Shown piece after piece: positions 15,497 through 23,312 of a stretch of DNA of 39,457 bases. The position numbers were made by a program, and so were the translations under genes. The notes beneath the pieces are model-generated. The model had not been told where the DNA came from and searched no databases. It saw only the letters and a program-made list of their open reading frames with translations. The DNA is from CAYOCE01 sp964402405 (GTDB lineage Bacteria > Pseudomonadota > Alphaproteobacteria > UBA7879): NCBI GenBank assembly GCA_964402405.1, contig CAYOCE010000006.1:1-39457 (forward strand), written 5' to 3'. Position 1 is the first letter of the stretch. Each line of letters starts with the position of its first letter.

Positions 15497-15883
15497 ATGA
15501 CACATATTGTTGAAGGTATAGATATTAGTAGCCTGTTGAAGGCACGGGATCGGTTTGAAAGATTTCGAAAGAATTTGATTGATGATCAAGCAAAACTGGG
15601 AGCGATACATGCTCTCAAAGTTGTTTATGAGCTCGCCTGGAAAACTATGAAACGTATTATTCAAACTCGAGGCATTGAATGCGGATTTCCTAAGGATATG
15701 TTTCCTAAGGCAGAAGTTGAAGGGCTAATTGATAATAAACAACTATGGTTTGACCTGCAAACAACACGTAATCTAACAGATTACGCTTATGAGCAAGAGT
15801 TTTTGGATAAAGTGGTTGAATCTTTTGACTCATTTTCAAAAACTTTAAATGATTTTATTGAACGACTTAAAACATTAAAGTAA
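15497..15883 (+). CDS. HI0074-like nucleotidyltransferase substrate-binding (HEPN) protein, orphan
   Basis: The protein is about 128 residues and helical, with the family's ALKVVYELAWKTMKRII helix and a late TTRNLTDYAYEQE motif. Family members pair with a small MNT-type nucleotidyltransferase, in some cases as a toxin-antitoxin module. No such partner gene is adjacent, though one could lie in the gap upstream. In the family the motif commonly reads RNxxxHxY; here the His position is Tyr (RNLTDYAY), so any RNase activity that depends on that His is doubtful. I choose the ATG at 15497, preceded by AAGGA, over an in-frame start at 15461 inside the VOC gene. Confidence 0.8.
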   Translation: MTHIVEGIDISSLLKARDRFERFRKNLIDDQAKLGAIHALKVVYELAWKTMKRIIQTRGIECGFPKDMFPKAEVEGLIDNKQLWFDLQTTRNLTDYAYEQEFLDKVVESFDSFSKTLNDFIERLKTLK

Positions 15884-15897
15884 AAGGCCCCAACCAA

Positions 15898-16269
15898 ATG
15901 ACCATCATGAAAAAGGCTGCGGCTATTGAACAAGAGGCCCTCGATTTTGGGTTTGAATGGTCGACTCATCAAGAGGTTTTAGATCAGATCATCAGCGAAT
16001 GTCATGAGGTTGCGGAGGTAATGAAGGAAAATCAAGGGAATGCGCGCCTGCAGGAGGAAATAGGGGATTTAATGCTTGCGACCATTGAGCTGTGTCAGTT
16101 CTTTAATCTGGATCCAGAAGAAACATTGGATAAAGCGGCCATCAAATTTCAAAAGCGATTTGATGAGTTGAGAAAACAGGCGAACGTAGCTGGGCATACC
16201 TCTTTAAAAGGTCAGTCTCCCGAAGTTCTTCTAGAGTTTTGGAAAGCCTCAAAAAAAGTGGTTGGATAA
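15898..16269 (+). CDS. MazG-like nucleotide pyrophosphohydrolase domain protein
   Basis: The 123-residue all-helical protein has the MazG metal-binding pattern: ECHEVAEVMKE near residue 37 and LQEEIGDLMLATIEL near 53, that is an ExxE helix followed by an ExxD helix. MazG proteins hydrolyse NTPs to NMP and pyrophosphate and limit non-canonical nucleotides or modulate (p)ppGpp levels. This is a single-domain version, half the length of the E. coli two-domain MazG. It lies 14 bp after the HEPN gene; AAAAGG upstream supports the ATG at 15898. Confidence 0.88.
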   Translation: MTIMKKAAAIEQEALDFGFEWSTHQEVLDQIISECHEVAEVMKENQGNARLQEEIGDLMLATIELCQFFNLDPEETLDKAAIKFQKRFDELRKQANVAGHTSLKGQSPEVLLEFWKASKKVVG

Positions 16270-16302
16270 ATAGCGTATAATAGATAGGATGCAGTAAATA
16301 AT

Positions 16303-16401
16303 GACCACCCCGTTGAAAAACGGGGTCCAAGAGAGTGAATTACAATCAATGCATTGCCCGCGTTAGCGTTCCATGGACCCCGACTTTCGTCGGGGTGGTT
16401 C
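16303..16401. repeat. About 99-bp palindromic repeat (GACCACCCCG type)
   Basis: It opens with GACCACCCCG, continues GGTCCAAGAGAGTGAAT and TTGCCCGCGTTAGCG, and closes with GGACCCCGACTTTCGTCGGGGTGGTTC. The same order of blocks recurs at 34001-34098 and, inverted, at 27962-28060. The closing part forms a strong hairpin. It lies between the MazG-like and MFS genes and gives the MFS gene a false N-terminal extension. Confidence 0.85.
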
Positions 16402-16426
16402 TAACCAATGTAAATTTAGGAAACAA

Positions 16427-17728
16427 ATGACGAAACACACACCTTCTATCAAGGATTTTAAGGATACCTTATTTTCTTTGTTTAAATATTCCCGGGCCTC
16501 CTTATTGGGGGCGCTGTCGTCTGCCTTTGAATGGTACGACTATGCCCTCTTTGGGTATTTTACGTTGCTGATTTCTCAACAATTTTTTCCGGCCTCCAAT
16601 CCTTTAACAGCCTTACTTTCCAGCTTTGCGGTGTTTGCCTCTGGGTTTGCCATGCGGCCCTTGGGGGCGATTTTATTTGGATATATTGGCGACAGAATTG
16701 GTCGGAAACGAGCGTTGATTTTATCCCTCGTGATGATGGCAATTCCTACAGTGTTGCTGGGGTTACTCCCTACCTACAATATGATTGGGTTTAGCGCCAC
16801 CATTATGCTGGTCATTATCCGCCTATTGCAGGGGTTAGCTGTTGGCGGCAACTATGGGGGATCTTTTATCTACACCATCGAGCAAGCCCCCAAGCGTCAA
16901 AAGTCTTTAGCGGGCAGCATCGCCATGTTTGGAACCCTTTGGGGATTGTTTTTGGGGTCTGGGGTGGCGTTTTTATGTAATCTTATTTTTACCCCTGAAC
17001 AATTAACCTCCTTTGGATGGCGGATTCCTTTCCTGTTGGGTGGGTTTTCTGTCTTTGTAGCCCATATGCTTCGAAAATCCGAGGTTGCCGAGCATCCCAT
17101 TGCCACGCCTAAGCAAAAAGAATCAGATTCATTGCCCCTTAAAGCCATTTGGGAATCCCATATCTCTGATGTGTTAAAAGCCATTGGGATTATTCTGTTA
17201 GATGGGGTGGGGGTCTATGTGTTGTTTGTGTTTATGACCACTTACGCAACCGTCTTCTTAGGGTTACCCAGCGATAACGTGTTATTGGTAAATACCCTGG
17301 GCATGGCATGCCTTGTCACAGCCATCCCCATTTTTGGATACTTGGGAGATATCTATACTCCCCAACGGATTTTGAAGTATGTATCCTTGGGATTCCTAGT
17401 TTGTTCCTTGCCTCTATTTTATTGGCTGGTCAGTAATCCCAGCATCTTGGCTCTTTCGTGCCTGCAGGGAGTCTTTGCCATTTTGGTTGGCGCAGCCTAC
17501 GGGGCCCTCCCTTCAACGGTTGTAGGCATCTTCCCCCGCCATATCAGATACACTGGTTGCGGACTTTCTTTCAACATCAGTGTGGGTGTCTTCGGGGGAA
17601 CAGCCCCCTTCGTGGTCACCGGCCTCATTCACCTGAGTGGGTTACTCATTGTGCCCGGGATTATACTGACGCTTGTGGGAGTGTTTAGTTTCCTTGCTGT
17701 AAAGCATCTGAAGAAAGAACATGATTAG
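16427..17728 (+). CDS. MFS transporter of the metabolite:H+ symporter (ProP-like) type
   Basis: The protein of about 433 residues has some 12 hydrophobic segments. It carries the MHS-subfamily markers: the N-terminal SAFEWYDYALFGYF, the loop 2-3 motif GYIGDRIGRKRAL, and RLLQGLAVGGNYGGS in helix 4. Relatives move proline, betaine, citrate or other organic acids with protons; the substrate here cannot be told. I start at the ATG 16427 because the in-frame codons before it (from 16373) lie in the palindromic repeat. Membrane proteins of this type are frequent in endosymbionts that import host metabolites. Confidence 0.9.
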   Translation: MTKHTPSIKDFKDTLFSLFKYSRASLLGALSSAFEWYDYALFGYFTLLISQQFFPASNPLTALLSSFAVFASGFAMRPLGAILFGYIGDRIGRKRALILSLVMMAIPTVLLGLLPTYNMIGFSATIMLVIIRLLQGLAVGGNYGGSFIYTIEQAPKRQKSLAGSIAMFGTLWGLFLGSGVAFLCNLIFTPEQLTSFGWRIPFLLGGFSVFVAHMLRKSEVAEHPIATPKQKESDSLPLKAIWESHISDVLKAIGIILLDGVGVYVLFVFMTTYATVFLGLPSDNVLLVNTLGMACLVTAIPIFGYLGDIYTPQRILKYVSLGFLVCSLPLFYWLVSNPSILALSCLQGVFAILVGAAYGALPSTVVGIFPRHIRYTGCGLSFNISVGVFGGTAPFVVTGLIHLSGLLIVPGIILTLVGVFSFLAVKHLKKEHD

Positions 17729-17774
17729 CACCTTATTTGATCAATTGGCCTCCCCTGAGATGGTTCAAAAGGGT

Positions 17775-17803
17775 TTGACGTCCTCCTGATTTCCCTATAT
17801 TAA
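17775..17803 (+). promoter_or_regulatory. Candidate promoter of smpB
   Basis: TTGACG and TATTAA are separated by 17 bases. Transcription would begin near 17810, just ahead of the AAGGAT that serves the smpB start at 17821, giving a very short leader. Confidence 0.6.
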
Positions 17804-17820
17804 TGGTCCAAGGATTTATC

Positions 17821-18297
17821 ATGACAAAAAAACCGGACCATGCACGCAAGATCATTGCCCAAAACCGTCGGGGGCGCTTTGATTATTTTATCGAAGAAAC
17901 CCTAGAGGCTGGTCTTGTCTTAAAAGGCAGCGAAGTAAAGTCCTTGCGTCTGGGTCGGGTGAATATTAACGATTCCCATGCGGCTACAGATGGGCAACGG
18001 GAAATGTTCCTTTATAACTTTCATATTGGGGAATATACGGGGGCAAATCAATTTAATCATGAACCCTTGCGGCCTAAAAAATTGATTCTCCATCGTTGCG
18101 AAATCAACAAGCTTATTGGATCCATTCAACGCAAAGGGATGACCCTAGTTCCCCTCAGTCTTTACTTTAATCCCAAAGGTATGATTAAAATTGAATTAGG
18201 GGTGGCAAAGGGTAAGAAGCAGCATGACAAACGCGCAGCCGAAAAAGACCGGGAATGGAACCGGGAAAAAGAACGTGTTTTAAAGGACTATAAGTAG
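17821..18297 (+). CDS. smpB: SsrA (tmRNA)-binding protein SmpB
   Basis: The 158-residue basic protein begins ARKIIAQNRRGRFDYFIEETLEAG and continues LKGSEVKSLRLGRVNI, both SmpB hallmarks, and ends in a Lys/Arg-rich tail that in known SmpB enters the mRNA channel of the ribosome. It binds tmRNA and brings it to stalled ribosomes. AAGGAT six bases upstream supports the ATG at 17821. An in-frame ATG at 17803 overlaps the likely -10 element and is rejected. The tmRNA and the SspB adaptor gene lie about 7 kb downstream on the other strand. Confidence 0.97.
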   Translation: MTKKPDHARKIIAQNRRGRFDYFIEETLEAGLVLKGSEVKSLRLGRVNINDSHAATDGQREMFLYNFHIGEYTGANQFNHEPLRPKKLILHRCEINKLIGSIQRKGMTLVPLSLYFNPKGMIKIELGVAKGKKQHDKRAAEKDREWNREKERVLKDYK

Positions 18298-18360
18298 GTC
18301 CCTTGTAATATGTGCGAAGAATGCTTATTTGAATAATAGGGTAAAAAATTAACGCTTCTT

Positions 18361-18415
18361 GAACCATCCCCGCGGAGGCGGGGATCCATGGACCCCGGCT
18401 TTCGCCGGGGTGGTT
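18361..18415. repeat. Palindromic repeat between smpB and accD
   Basis: Two hairpins occur in tandem: CCATCCCCGC-GGAG-GCGGGGATCC, and GGACCCCGGCTTTCGCCGGGGTGG. The outer arms GAACCATCCCC and GGGGTGGTT also pair. The second hairpin matches those closing the repeats at 16.3 and 34.0 kb. Confidence 0.8.
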
Positions 18416-18458
18416 GGAAGGGGCGATTGAAATAGACCTTTTAAGAAGGAGTTTTAAA

Positions 18459-19316
18459 ATGAACTGGATTACCAATTACGTCAGGCCTAAGCTAAAGGTT
18501 TTAGTTGGTCAAAAGACCGAGGTTCCTGATCATTTATGGCACAAGTGCCCCAAGTGTGAGCAAATGATTTTCCACCGGGATCTGGAGGCGAATCTTCATG
18601 TGTGTCAACATTGTCAGAATCACTTGCGCATTACGCCCACCCAACGCCTAAAACAACTCTATGATGAGGAAAAATTTACAACGTTTCCTCTGCCCAAAGT
18701 AGCAACGGATCCTTTGAAGTTTAAAGACACCAAAAAATACATAGATCGGTTGAAAGACTACAAAGAAAAGACTCAAGAAGAAGATGCTATTGTGGTGGCC
18801 AAAGGAAAAATTGGCGGTCATACGGTTATTACAGCGACCTTCAATTTTTTCTTCATGGGGGGATCCATGGGGATGGCTGTTGGGGAGGCGCTGGTTTTTG
18901 CAGCTGAGCAGGCTTTAAAATATAAATGCGCTTTACTCGTTATTTCAGCTTCTGGAGGGGCCAGAATGCAGGAAGGGATTCTATCTCTGATGCAATTGCC
19001 TCGTACCGTGATTGCCGTGAATCTGGTGAAGGAAGCAAAGTTACCCTATATCGTATTACTCACAGACCCCACAACAGGAGGTGTTTCCGCCTCATTCGCC
19101 ATGTTGGGGGATATAGCCATTGCAGAACCCAGTGCTATGATTGGATTTGCAGGGGCGCGGGTTATTGAAGAAACGATTCGGGAAAAGCTACCTGAGGGGT
19201 TCCAAACAGCTGAATATTTAAAGGAGCATGGCATGGTGGATATGGTGGTGCCGCGTTTGGAATTAAAAGAAACCCTCGCGACTTTGTTAGGACTTATTAA
19301 AGGCAATAAAAAATGA
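18459..19316 (+). CDS. accD: Acetyl-CoA carboxylase carboxyltransferase subunit beta
   Basis: The 285-residue subunit works with AccA to transfer carboxyl from biotin to acetyl-CoA, the first step of fatty-acid synthesis. The four-Cys zinc ribbon is visible at CPKCEQM and CQHC (residues of about 27-49), and the crotonase-like core at MGGSMGMAVGEA, ISASGGARMQEG and TDPTTGGVSASFA. AGAAGGAG precedes the ATG at 18459; an upstream in-frame ATG at 18414 lies at the edge of a repeat and is rejected. Its TGA overlaps the ATG of a 46-codon ORF. In many Proteobacteria folC follows accD, but not here. Confidence 0.97.
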   Translation: MNWITNYVRPKLKVLVGQKTEVPDHLWHKCPKCEQMIFHRDLEANLHVCQHCQNHLRITPTQRLKQLYDEEKFTTFPLPKVATDPLKFKDTKKYIDRLKDYKEKTQEEDAIVVAKGKIGGHTVITATFNFFFMGGSMGMAVGEALVFAAEQALKYKCALLVISASGGARMQEGILSLMQLPRTVIAVNLVKEAKLPYIVLLTDPTTGGVSASFAMLGDIAIAEPSAMIGFAGARVIEETIREKLPEGFQTAEYLKEHGMVDMVVPRLELKETLATLLGLIKGNKK

Positions 19317-19453
19317 AAAAAGATCTGAAGCAAGTCGATACCCATCTTCCTAATTCTATTGCCAGCTCTAGTGGATTGTTTAGTTCTGGGTGTGAGGAAT
19401 ACGTTTTACGCCGAATCGGTGAACTTCTCGAATTTCAAACAGTGAATCAGTAA
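19313..19453 (+). CDS. 46-residue ORF translationally coupled to accD, unknown
   Basis: An ATGA overlap with the accD stop opens a 46-residue frame (MKKDLKQVDTHLPNSIASSS to EYVLRRIGELLEFQTVNQ) ending at TAA 19451-19453. It recalls no family firmly. The C-terminal helix VLRRIGELLEF is weakly like the N-terminus of folylpolyglutamate synthase FolC, which follows accD in many Proteobacteria, so a folC remnant is one possibility. It ends two bases before the convergent lpxL stop. Confidence 0.4.
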   Translation: MKKDLKQVDTHLPNSIASSSGLFSSGCEEYVLRRIGELLEFQTVNQ

Positions 19454-19455
19454 AT

Positions 19456-20382
19456 TTAACGATCCACAGTTTGAAAATTGGTAAGTGTCTTTTTGTTTTT
19501 CCAGCGCCGATGTAGCCACAACCATTGACCAGGATTTTCTCGGATCCAGGATTCAATGCATAAGTTGGCTTTGTTCATTAAATTCTCCGCATCTTTTTGA
19601 ATATCCCCAGACTTTAGAATTTCTAAAGGAGCATGGAATATAATCTCAAATCGAGAGGTGCCTGGAATGCGTTTTACCTGAACCGGCACAAAGGGAACAT
19701 CAAATTTGATGGCCATCTTGGCAAGGCTGATGGTTGTTCTAGCAGGTCGTGCAAAGAAGGGGAGCATGACCCCATCGCTGGAATGTTGATCCAACAGCGC
19801 CCCTACAAATTCTCCATTTTGAATCACATGAATTAATTCCCGCGTTCCTGCTTTATTGCGACCAATCATATTAATCAATGGAGAAGACCTAACTTTCCGA
19901 ATAAAACTTTCAACAAAATGATTGTGGTGAACACGGGCAATCAGATTAATGGGCATCCCTGCCTGGACAATGCTGGCATGAGACAATTCCCAATTTCCCA
20001 AGTGGGCGGCAAAGAAAATCACCGATTTCTTCTGCAAATAAAGGGATTCCACCAATTCAAAGTTATGTGTTTTAATGCGGGAAGGGTTTAGTAAAATTTG
20101 ATCCATGTGGGGAAATTCCGCAACCACACGCCCCAACGTATTCCATGTTTCTTTAACAATTTCTTCAATCTCTAAATCAGATTTTTTGGGAAAGGCTTCT
20201 TTTAAGTTTGATCGTGCTACATTGCTGACTTTTAATTTAGGACCTATTTTCTGGGCAAGACTTCCACAAAAAGCCGTCGCTTTATCCAATGGGATACATT
20301 TGATAAGACCATAGAATGCTAAAATTCCCAGAGCTTCGAGTGCCCACAGAGTTTGTTTAAAAAGGTTTCTGAGTAAGCTCAT
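19456..20382 (-). CDS. lpxL: Lipid A biosynthesis acyltransferase (LpxL/HtrB family)
   Basis: The 308-residue protein has an N-terminal membrane segment (LEALGILAFYGLI) and the HxxxxE catalytic motif in FFAAHLGNWELS. It also has later family blocks: GRNKAGTRELI, LLDQHSSDGVMLPFF and the PFVPVQVKRI strand. It adds a secondary acyl chain to Kdo-lipid A at the inner membrane. It is the last gene of the sspB-to-lpxL operon and starts 26 bp inside lpxK. Whether it is the lauroyl (LpxL) or myristoyl (LpxM) enzyme cannot be settled from sequence alone. Confidence 0.9.
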   Translation of the reverse strand: MSLLRNLFKQTLWALEALGILAFYGLIKCIPLDKATAFCGSLAQKIGPKLKVSNVARSNLKEAFPKKSDLEIEEIVKETWNTLGRVVAEFPHMDQILLNPSRIKTHNFELVESLYLQKKSVIFFAAHLGNWELSHASIVQAGMPINLIARVHHNHFVESFIRKVRSSPLINMIGRNKAGTRELIHVIQNGEFVGALLDQHSSDGVMLPFFARPARTTISLAKMAIKFDVPFVPVQVKRIPGTSRFEIIFHAPLEILKSGDIQKDAENLMNKANLCIESWIRENPGQWLWLHRRWKNKKTLTNFQTVDR

Positions 20383-21388
20383 TTGTTTTTTGCTTTATGA
20401 ATTGAATAAAAGAATTCTCTAACCTTAGATGATAGGGGATAGGAATGACAAGAGGGCGTTTTTCAAGAGGGAGCCGCATAAAATCTTTCTGTGTGGTGAT
20501 TAAGGGCGCTGTATATCTTTTGGCCTTTTCCAAAAGGCCTTGAAACTCTGCTTCTGATAAAGAATGATGATCCGGAAAGGAAAAGGTCTCTGCAATTTCT
20601 ATCCCTTCAGATTTTAGCCCGTCAAAAAATTTATGGGGGTAAGCAATGCCAGCAAAGGCAATCACTTTTTTGCCTATGATTTCTTGAGGAATTTCAAGGG
20701 TAGGAGTGGCTGTGAAGGTGGCCTTTAGGCCATCCCGACGACTCGCCACGGCATAGCCGTAAGGCGTAGCCGGGAAGTCGGGATCCATGGGCAGGAGAGG
20801 TGCTGATGACTCAACCACCAAAACCGCATCCACATTCTTCAATCCTTCCTTCACAGAAACTCTTAGGGGACCCGCAGGAAAAACACATCCATTGCCGAAC
20901 CCTAGTTTTGAATCCACCACCAAAATAGAGAGATCTTTATGAACGGATTTATTTTGGAGCCCATCATCTAAAATAACAACCTCAGCCCCTTGCTTATAAG
21001 CCAAATCAATAGCTGCGGCACGATCGGAACTAACCCAGGTAGGGGCCACCTGGGCCAAAAGCAACGGCTCATCCCCCACCGTTTCAGATGTATCTGTGTT
21101 TAGATCTACCTGCTTGGTATCTGTAGATTTTCGTCCATATCCCCGACTAACAAAATTGATGTTAATTTTTTCATCTTTTAGAATCTCAGTAATAGCAATA
21201 GCTGTTGGGGTTTTTCCTGCTCCACCTAAAGTTAAATTTCCAATACAAATTACAGGAATTTTAGCTTTTCTTTCAGTCACTCTAAAAGAATTTGCCCAAA
21301 CAAGAAGCTCATATATTTTTGAAAGAGGCCATAATAAAGCAGAGAGAAATCCTTTTTCTTGTTGCCAAAATTTGGGGGGATGAATCAT
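20357..21388 (-). CDS. lpxK: Tetraacyldisaccharide 4'-kinase LpxK with an in-frame palindromic element
   Basis: LpxK phosphorylates the 4' position of the lipid A disaccharide. The membrane-proximal N-terminus, the P-loop VICIGNLTLGGAGKTPTAI near residue 47, the FVSRGYGRKS strand, the VILDDGLQN segment and VIAFAGIAYPHKFFDGL are all typical. Around residues 200-220 about 20 residues (MDPDFPATPYGYAVASRRDG) have no counterpart in the LpxK pattern I know. They are encoded by a copy of the window's palindromic repeat (20730-20790), inserted without breaking the frame. The ATG overlaps the waaA stop as ATGA. The insertion lies between the kinase core and the C-terminal lobe, so the enzyme may well still work. 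Confidence 0.95.
   Translation of the reverse strand: MIHPPKFWQQEKGFLSALLWPLSKIYELLVWANSFRVTERKAKIPVICIGNLTLGGAGKTPTAIAITEILKDEKININFVSRGYGRKSTDTKQVDLNTDTSETVGDEPLLLAQVAPTWVSSDRAAAIDLAYKQGAEVVILDDGLQNKSVHKDLSILVVDSKLGFGNGCVFPAGPLRVSVKEGLKNVDAVLVVESSAPLLPMDPDFPATPYGYAVASRRDGLKATFTATPTLEIPQEIIGKKVIAFAGIAYPHKFFDGLKSEGIEIAETFSFPDHHSLSEAEFQGLLEKAKRYTAPLITTQKDFMRLPLEKRPLVIPIPYHLRLENSFIQFIKQKTNELTQKPF
20730..20790. repeat. Palindromic element inside lpxK
   Basis: Arms ATCCCGAC (20732-20739) and GTCGGGAT (20777-20784) enclose GACTCGCCACGGCATAGCC and GGCGTAGCCGGGAA. The core is nearly identical to that inside rnpB (31647-31695) and matches the reverse complement of the copies at 14.2 and 39.2 kb. Within lpxK it is read in frame as about 20 codons. 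Confidence 0.9.
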
Positions 21389-22653
21389 CTCAAAACCTTT
21401 TTCAGTAAGGGGGTTAACTCCTTTAGGATTTTATCTACCGTTTTCGTATGTTCCGTTACCAAAGTATAGGCGTTTTTTGTCAAAGTATTTCTTTCAACAT
21501 CATTTTTTAGAAGACGATTAACAACTTTTGTCATTTCCTCTGCATTATGAATTGTTTTAATCGCGTTATTTTCTTTAAGTTCTTGAAATATCTGTTTGTT
21601 ATTGAATGTATGGGGTCCTGCTAGGATGGCACACTTTAGATGCGCCGGTTCCAAGGGGTTATGCCCTCCAATAGGCACAAGACTTCCTCCCACAAAAACG
21701 ATGGGGGAAAGAGCATAAAATAATCCCATTTCTCCGATCGTATCAGCGATATAAATATCGGTATCTTTTTGGATAGGATCATTCTTAGAACGGCGCGCTA
21801 CTTTTAAGCCAGTTGCTTCAAAATCATTCACAACTTTTTCAGCGCGGTGGGGATGTCTTGGAATCACAATGGTCAGAATATTTTTAAAGGTTTTCTGAAG
21901 GGCAATATGCGTATTCATAGCCGCTGTTTCCTCTCCCTCTCTGGTGCTTGCGGCACACCAAAATGGGCGGTCTTTAATAGCTGTTTCTAAAATCTTTAAT
22001 TGAGTTGAATCATAGGCAAGGGGAGAGGAAGAATACTTTAAATTTCCGACATATTTTATATCGTGTCCTCCAAATTGTTGAAAGCGTTTTAAATCTTCTT
22101 GGGTTTGCGGAAAGATATAGGAAAAGCTAGAAATCATTTTTTTAAAGAGGCTTGAGAATATTTTCCATCGCTTGAAACTCCTCTGGGAAATACGACCGTT
22201 TAACAATACCAGAGGGATTTTCTGATCGGCTGTTTTTAAGATTAAATTTGGCCAGTAATCAGCCTCAATGAAAAAGGCAATAGAGGGTTTCCAGTGGTTT
22301 AAAAATCGCTGAACATAGGGGGCATAATCCCAGGGCACAGGCTGGTAATAGGCATTCTTGGGTAGCTTTTCTCGTAAAATTTGACCTGACATTTCAGTGC
22401 AGGTTGTAAAAACAAAAAATGCATCGGGATATTTTTTTGCAACCACTTTTAACATGGCCATGCCACATAAAGACTCCCCAACGCTTGCACCATGAAACCA
22501 AATTACCTTTTTATTTTTGGGTTTTTCATGCAGGGAAAACCCATGCTTTTCAAGGGATTCTTTTTTGCCTTTGATAAAGCAATAAAGCTTTATAAGAGGA
22601 AGTATCATCCTATAGATCCCCTTATAAAGGGCTTGTACGATTTTTATGTTCAT
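21385..22653 (-). CDS. waaA: 3-deoxy-D-manno-octulosonic acid (Kdo) transferase WaaA
   Basis: This GT30 glycosyltransferase, about 422 residues, moves Kdo from CMP-Kdo to lipid A precursor at the inner membrane. Typical blocks are VIWFHGASVGE near residue 50, LLNGRISQRSFKRW near 150, the IVIPRHPHRAEKV strand, and the nucleotide-sugar site VGGSLVPIGGHNPLEPA. I choose the ATG at 22653 because it overlaps the stop of the preceding gene as ATGA, the same junction used with lpxK downstream; an in-frame ATG lies nine bases earlier. Whether it adds one or more Kdo residues cannot be read. Confidence 0.95.
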   Translation of the reverse strand: MNIKIVQALYKGIYRMILPLIKLYCFIKGKKESLEKHGFSLHEKPKNKKVIWFHGASVGESLCGMAMLKVVAKKYPDAFFVFTTCTEMSGQILREKLPKNAYYQPVPWDYAPYVQRFLNHWKPSIAFFIEADYWPNLILKTADQKIPLVLLNGRISQRSFKRWKIFSSLFKKMISSFSYIFPQTQEDLKRFQQFGGHDIKYVGNLKYSSSPLAYDSTQLKILETAIKDRPFWCAASTREGEETAAMNTHIALQKTFKNILTIVIPRHPHRAEKVVNDFEATGLKVARRSKNDPIQKDTDIYIADTIGEMGLFYALSPIVFVGGSLVPIGGHNPLEPAHLKCAILAGPHTFNNKQIFQELKENNAIKTIHNAEEMTKVVNRLLKNDVERNTLTKNAYTLVTEHTKTVDKILKELTPLLKKVLR

Positions 22654-23312
22654 TTCAAGCATGCCTCGTCTGCTTGTTGATTCAGCTTAATAAGGGCCAA
22701 GCGAATTTCTTCCTGCAGAATTTCTTTATCTAAATTACCCCTGATGGGGGGGGCCCAAGCAATGATCCCTTTACTGAAGGGGAGAGCTAAAAAGAATTTA
22801 TCCCAGCTGGAAAATACTTTATTTCTAGATGTTGAAAAGGTAACGGGCAAAACATCAACCTTAGCCAACTTTGCAATGGCAACGGTGCCCTCACTAACGC
22901 TATGGCAGGGACCTCGGGGACCATCTGGGGTAATCCCAATCACATTGCCTTCCTTTAAAAAATCCACAATTTGTTTTAAGGCCTTTGTTCCTCCTCGATT
23001 GGTGGACCCAGCGACTGTTTTAATGCCAAAATGCCCCACTGTTTCACTGATTAACTTGCCATCATGATGGTGGGAAATCAGCATATGAAAAGGCCTAATT
23101 TTACTGGGCCATGCATAGCATAACATCACAAGGCGTCCATGCCAGAAGCAGGTCAAAAAGGGTTTGTTGTTTTTGATATAGTCTTCGGGATACTCTCTGC
23201 CAATCCATGTCCATGAGCTGGTCACATGAACGAAGCGAATATAAAGAGAGGCCAAAAATGCTAAGGTTTTTCTAAAAACAGCATAGGATAATATCCCTGG
23301 TTTTTTAGCCAT
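22650..23312 (-). CDS. DUF374 lysophospholipid acyltransferase-like protein
   Basis: The protein of about 220 residues carries the DUF374 blocks FLTCFWHGRLVML, ISHHHDGKLI, GGTKALKQIVDFL and GITPDGPRGPCHSV. The family is related to LPLAT acyltransferases and often sits in lipid A/Kdo operons of Alphaproteobacteria; its exact substrate is not established. I start at the ATG 23312, which overlaps the last codons of msbA by eight bases. The longer frame from 23354 would overlap msbA by about 50 bases and lacks a good signal. Confidence 0.88.
   Translation of the reverse strand: MAKKPGILSYAVFRKTLAFLASLYIRFVHVTSSWTWIGREYPEDYIKNNKPFLTCFWHGRLVMLCYAWPSKIRPFHMLISHHHDGKLISETVGHFGIKTVAGSTNRGGTKALKQIVDFLKEGNVIGITPDGPRGPCHSVSEGTVAIAKLAKVDVLPVTFSTSRNKVFSSWDKFFLALPFSKGIIAWAPPIRGNLDKEILQEEIRLALIKLNQQADEACLK

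Noticed and set aside
15461..15883. A toxin-antitoxin pair formed by the HEPN-like and MazG-like genes
   Set aside because: MazG-like proteins are not the partners of HI0074-like proteins, and the nucleotidyltransferase expected is not visible.
16373..16426. N-terminal extension of the MFS gene (MDPDFRRGGSNQ)
   Set aside because: These codons lie in or next to the palindromic repeat, and the family starts with the segment after the ATG at 16427.
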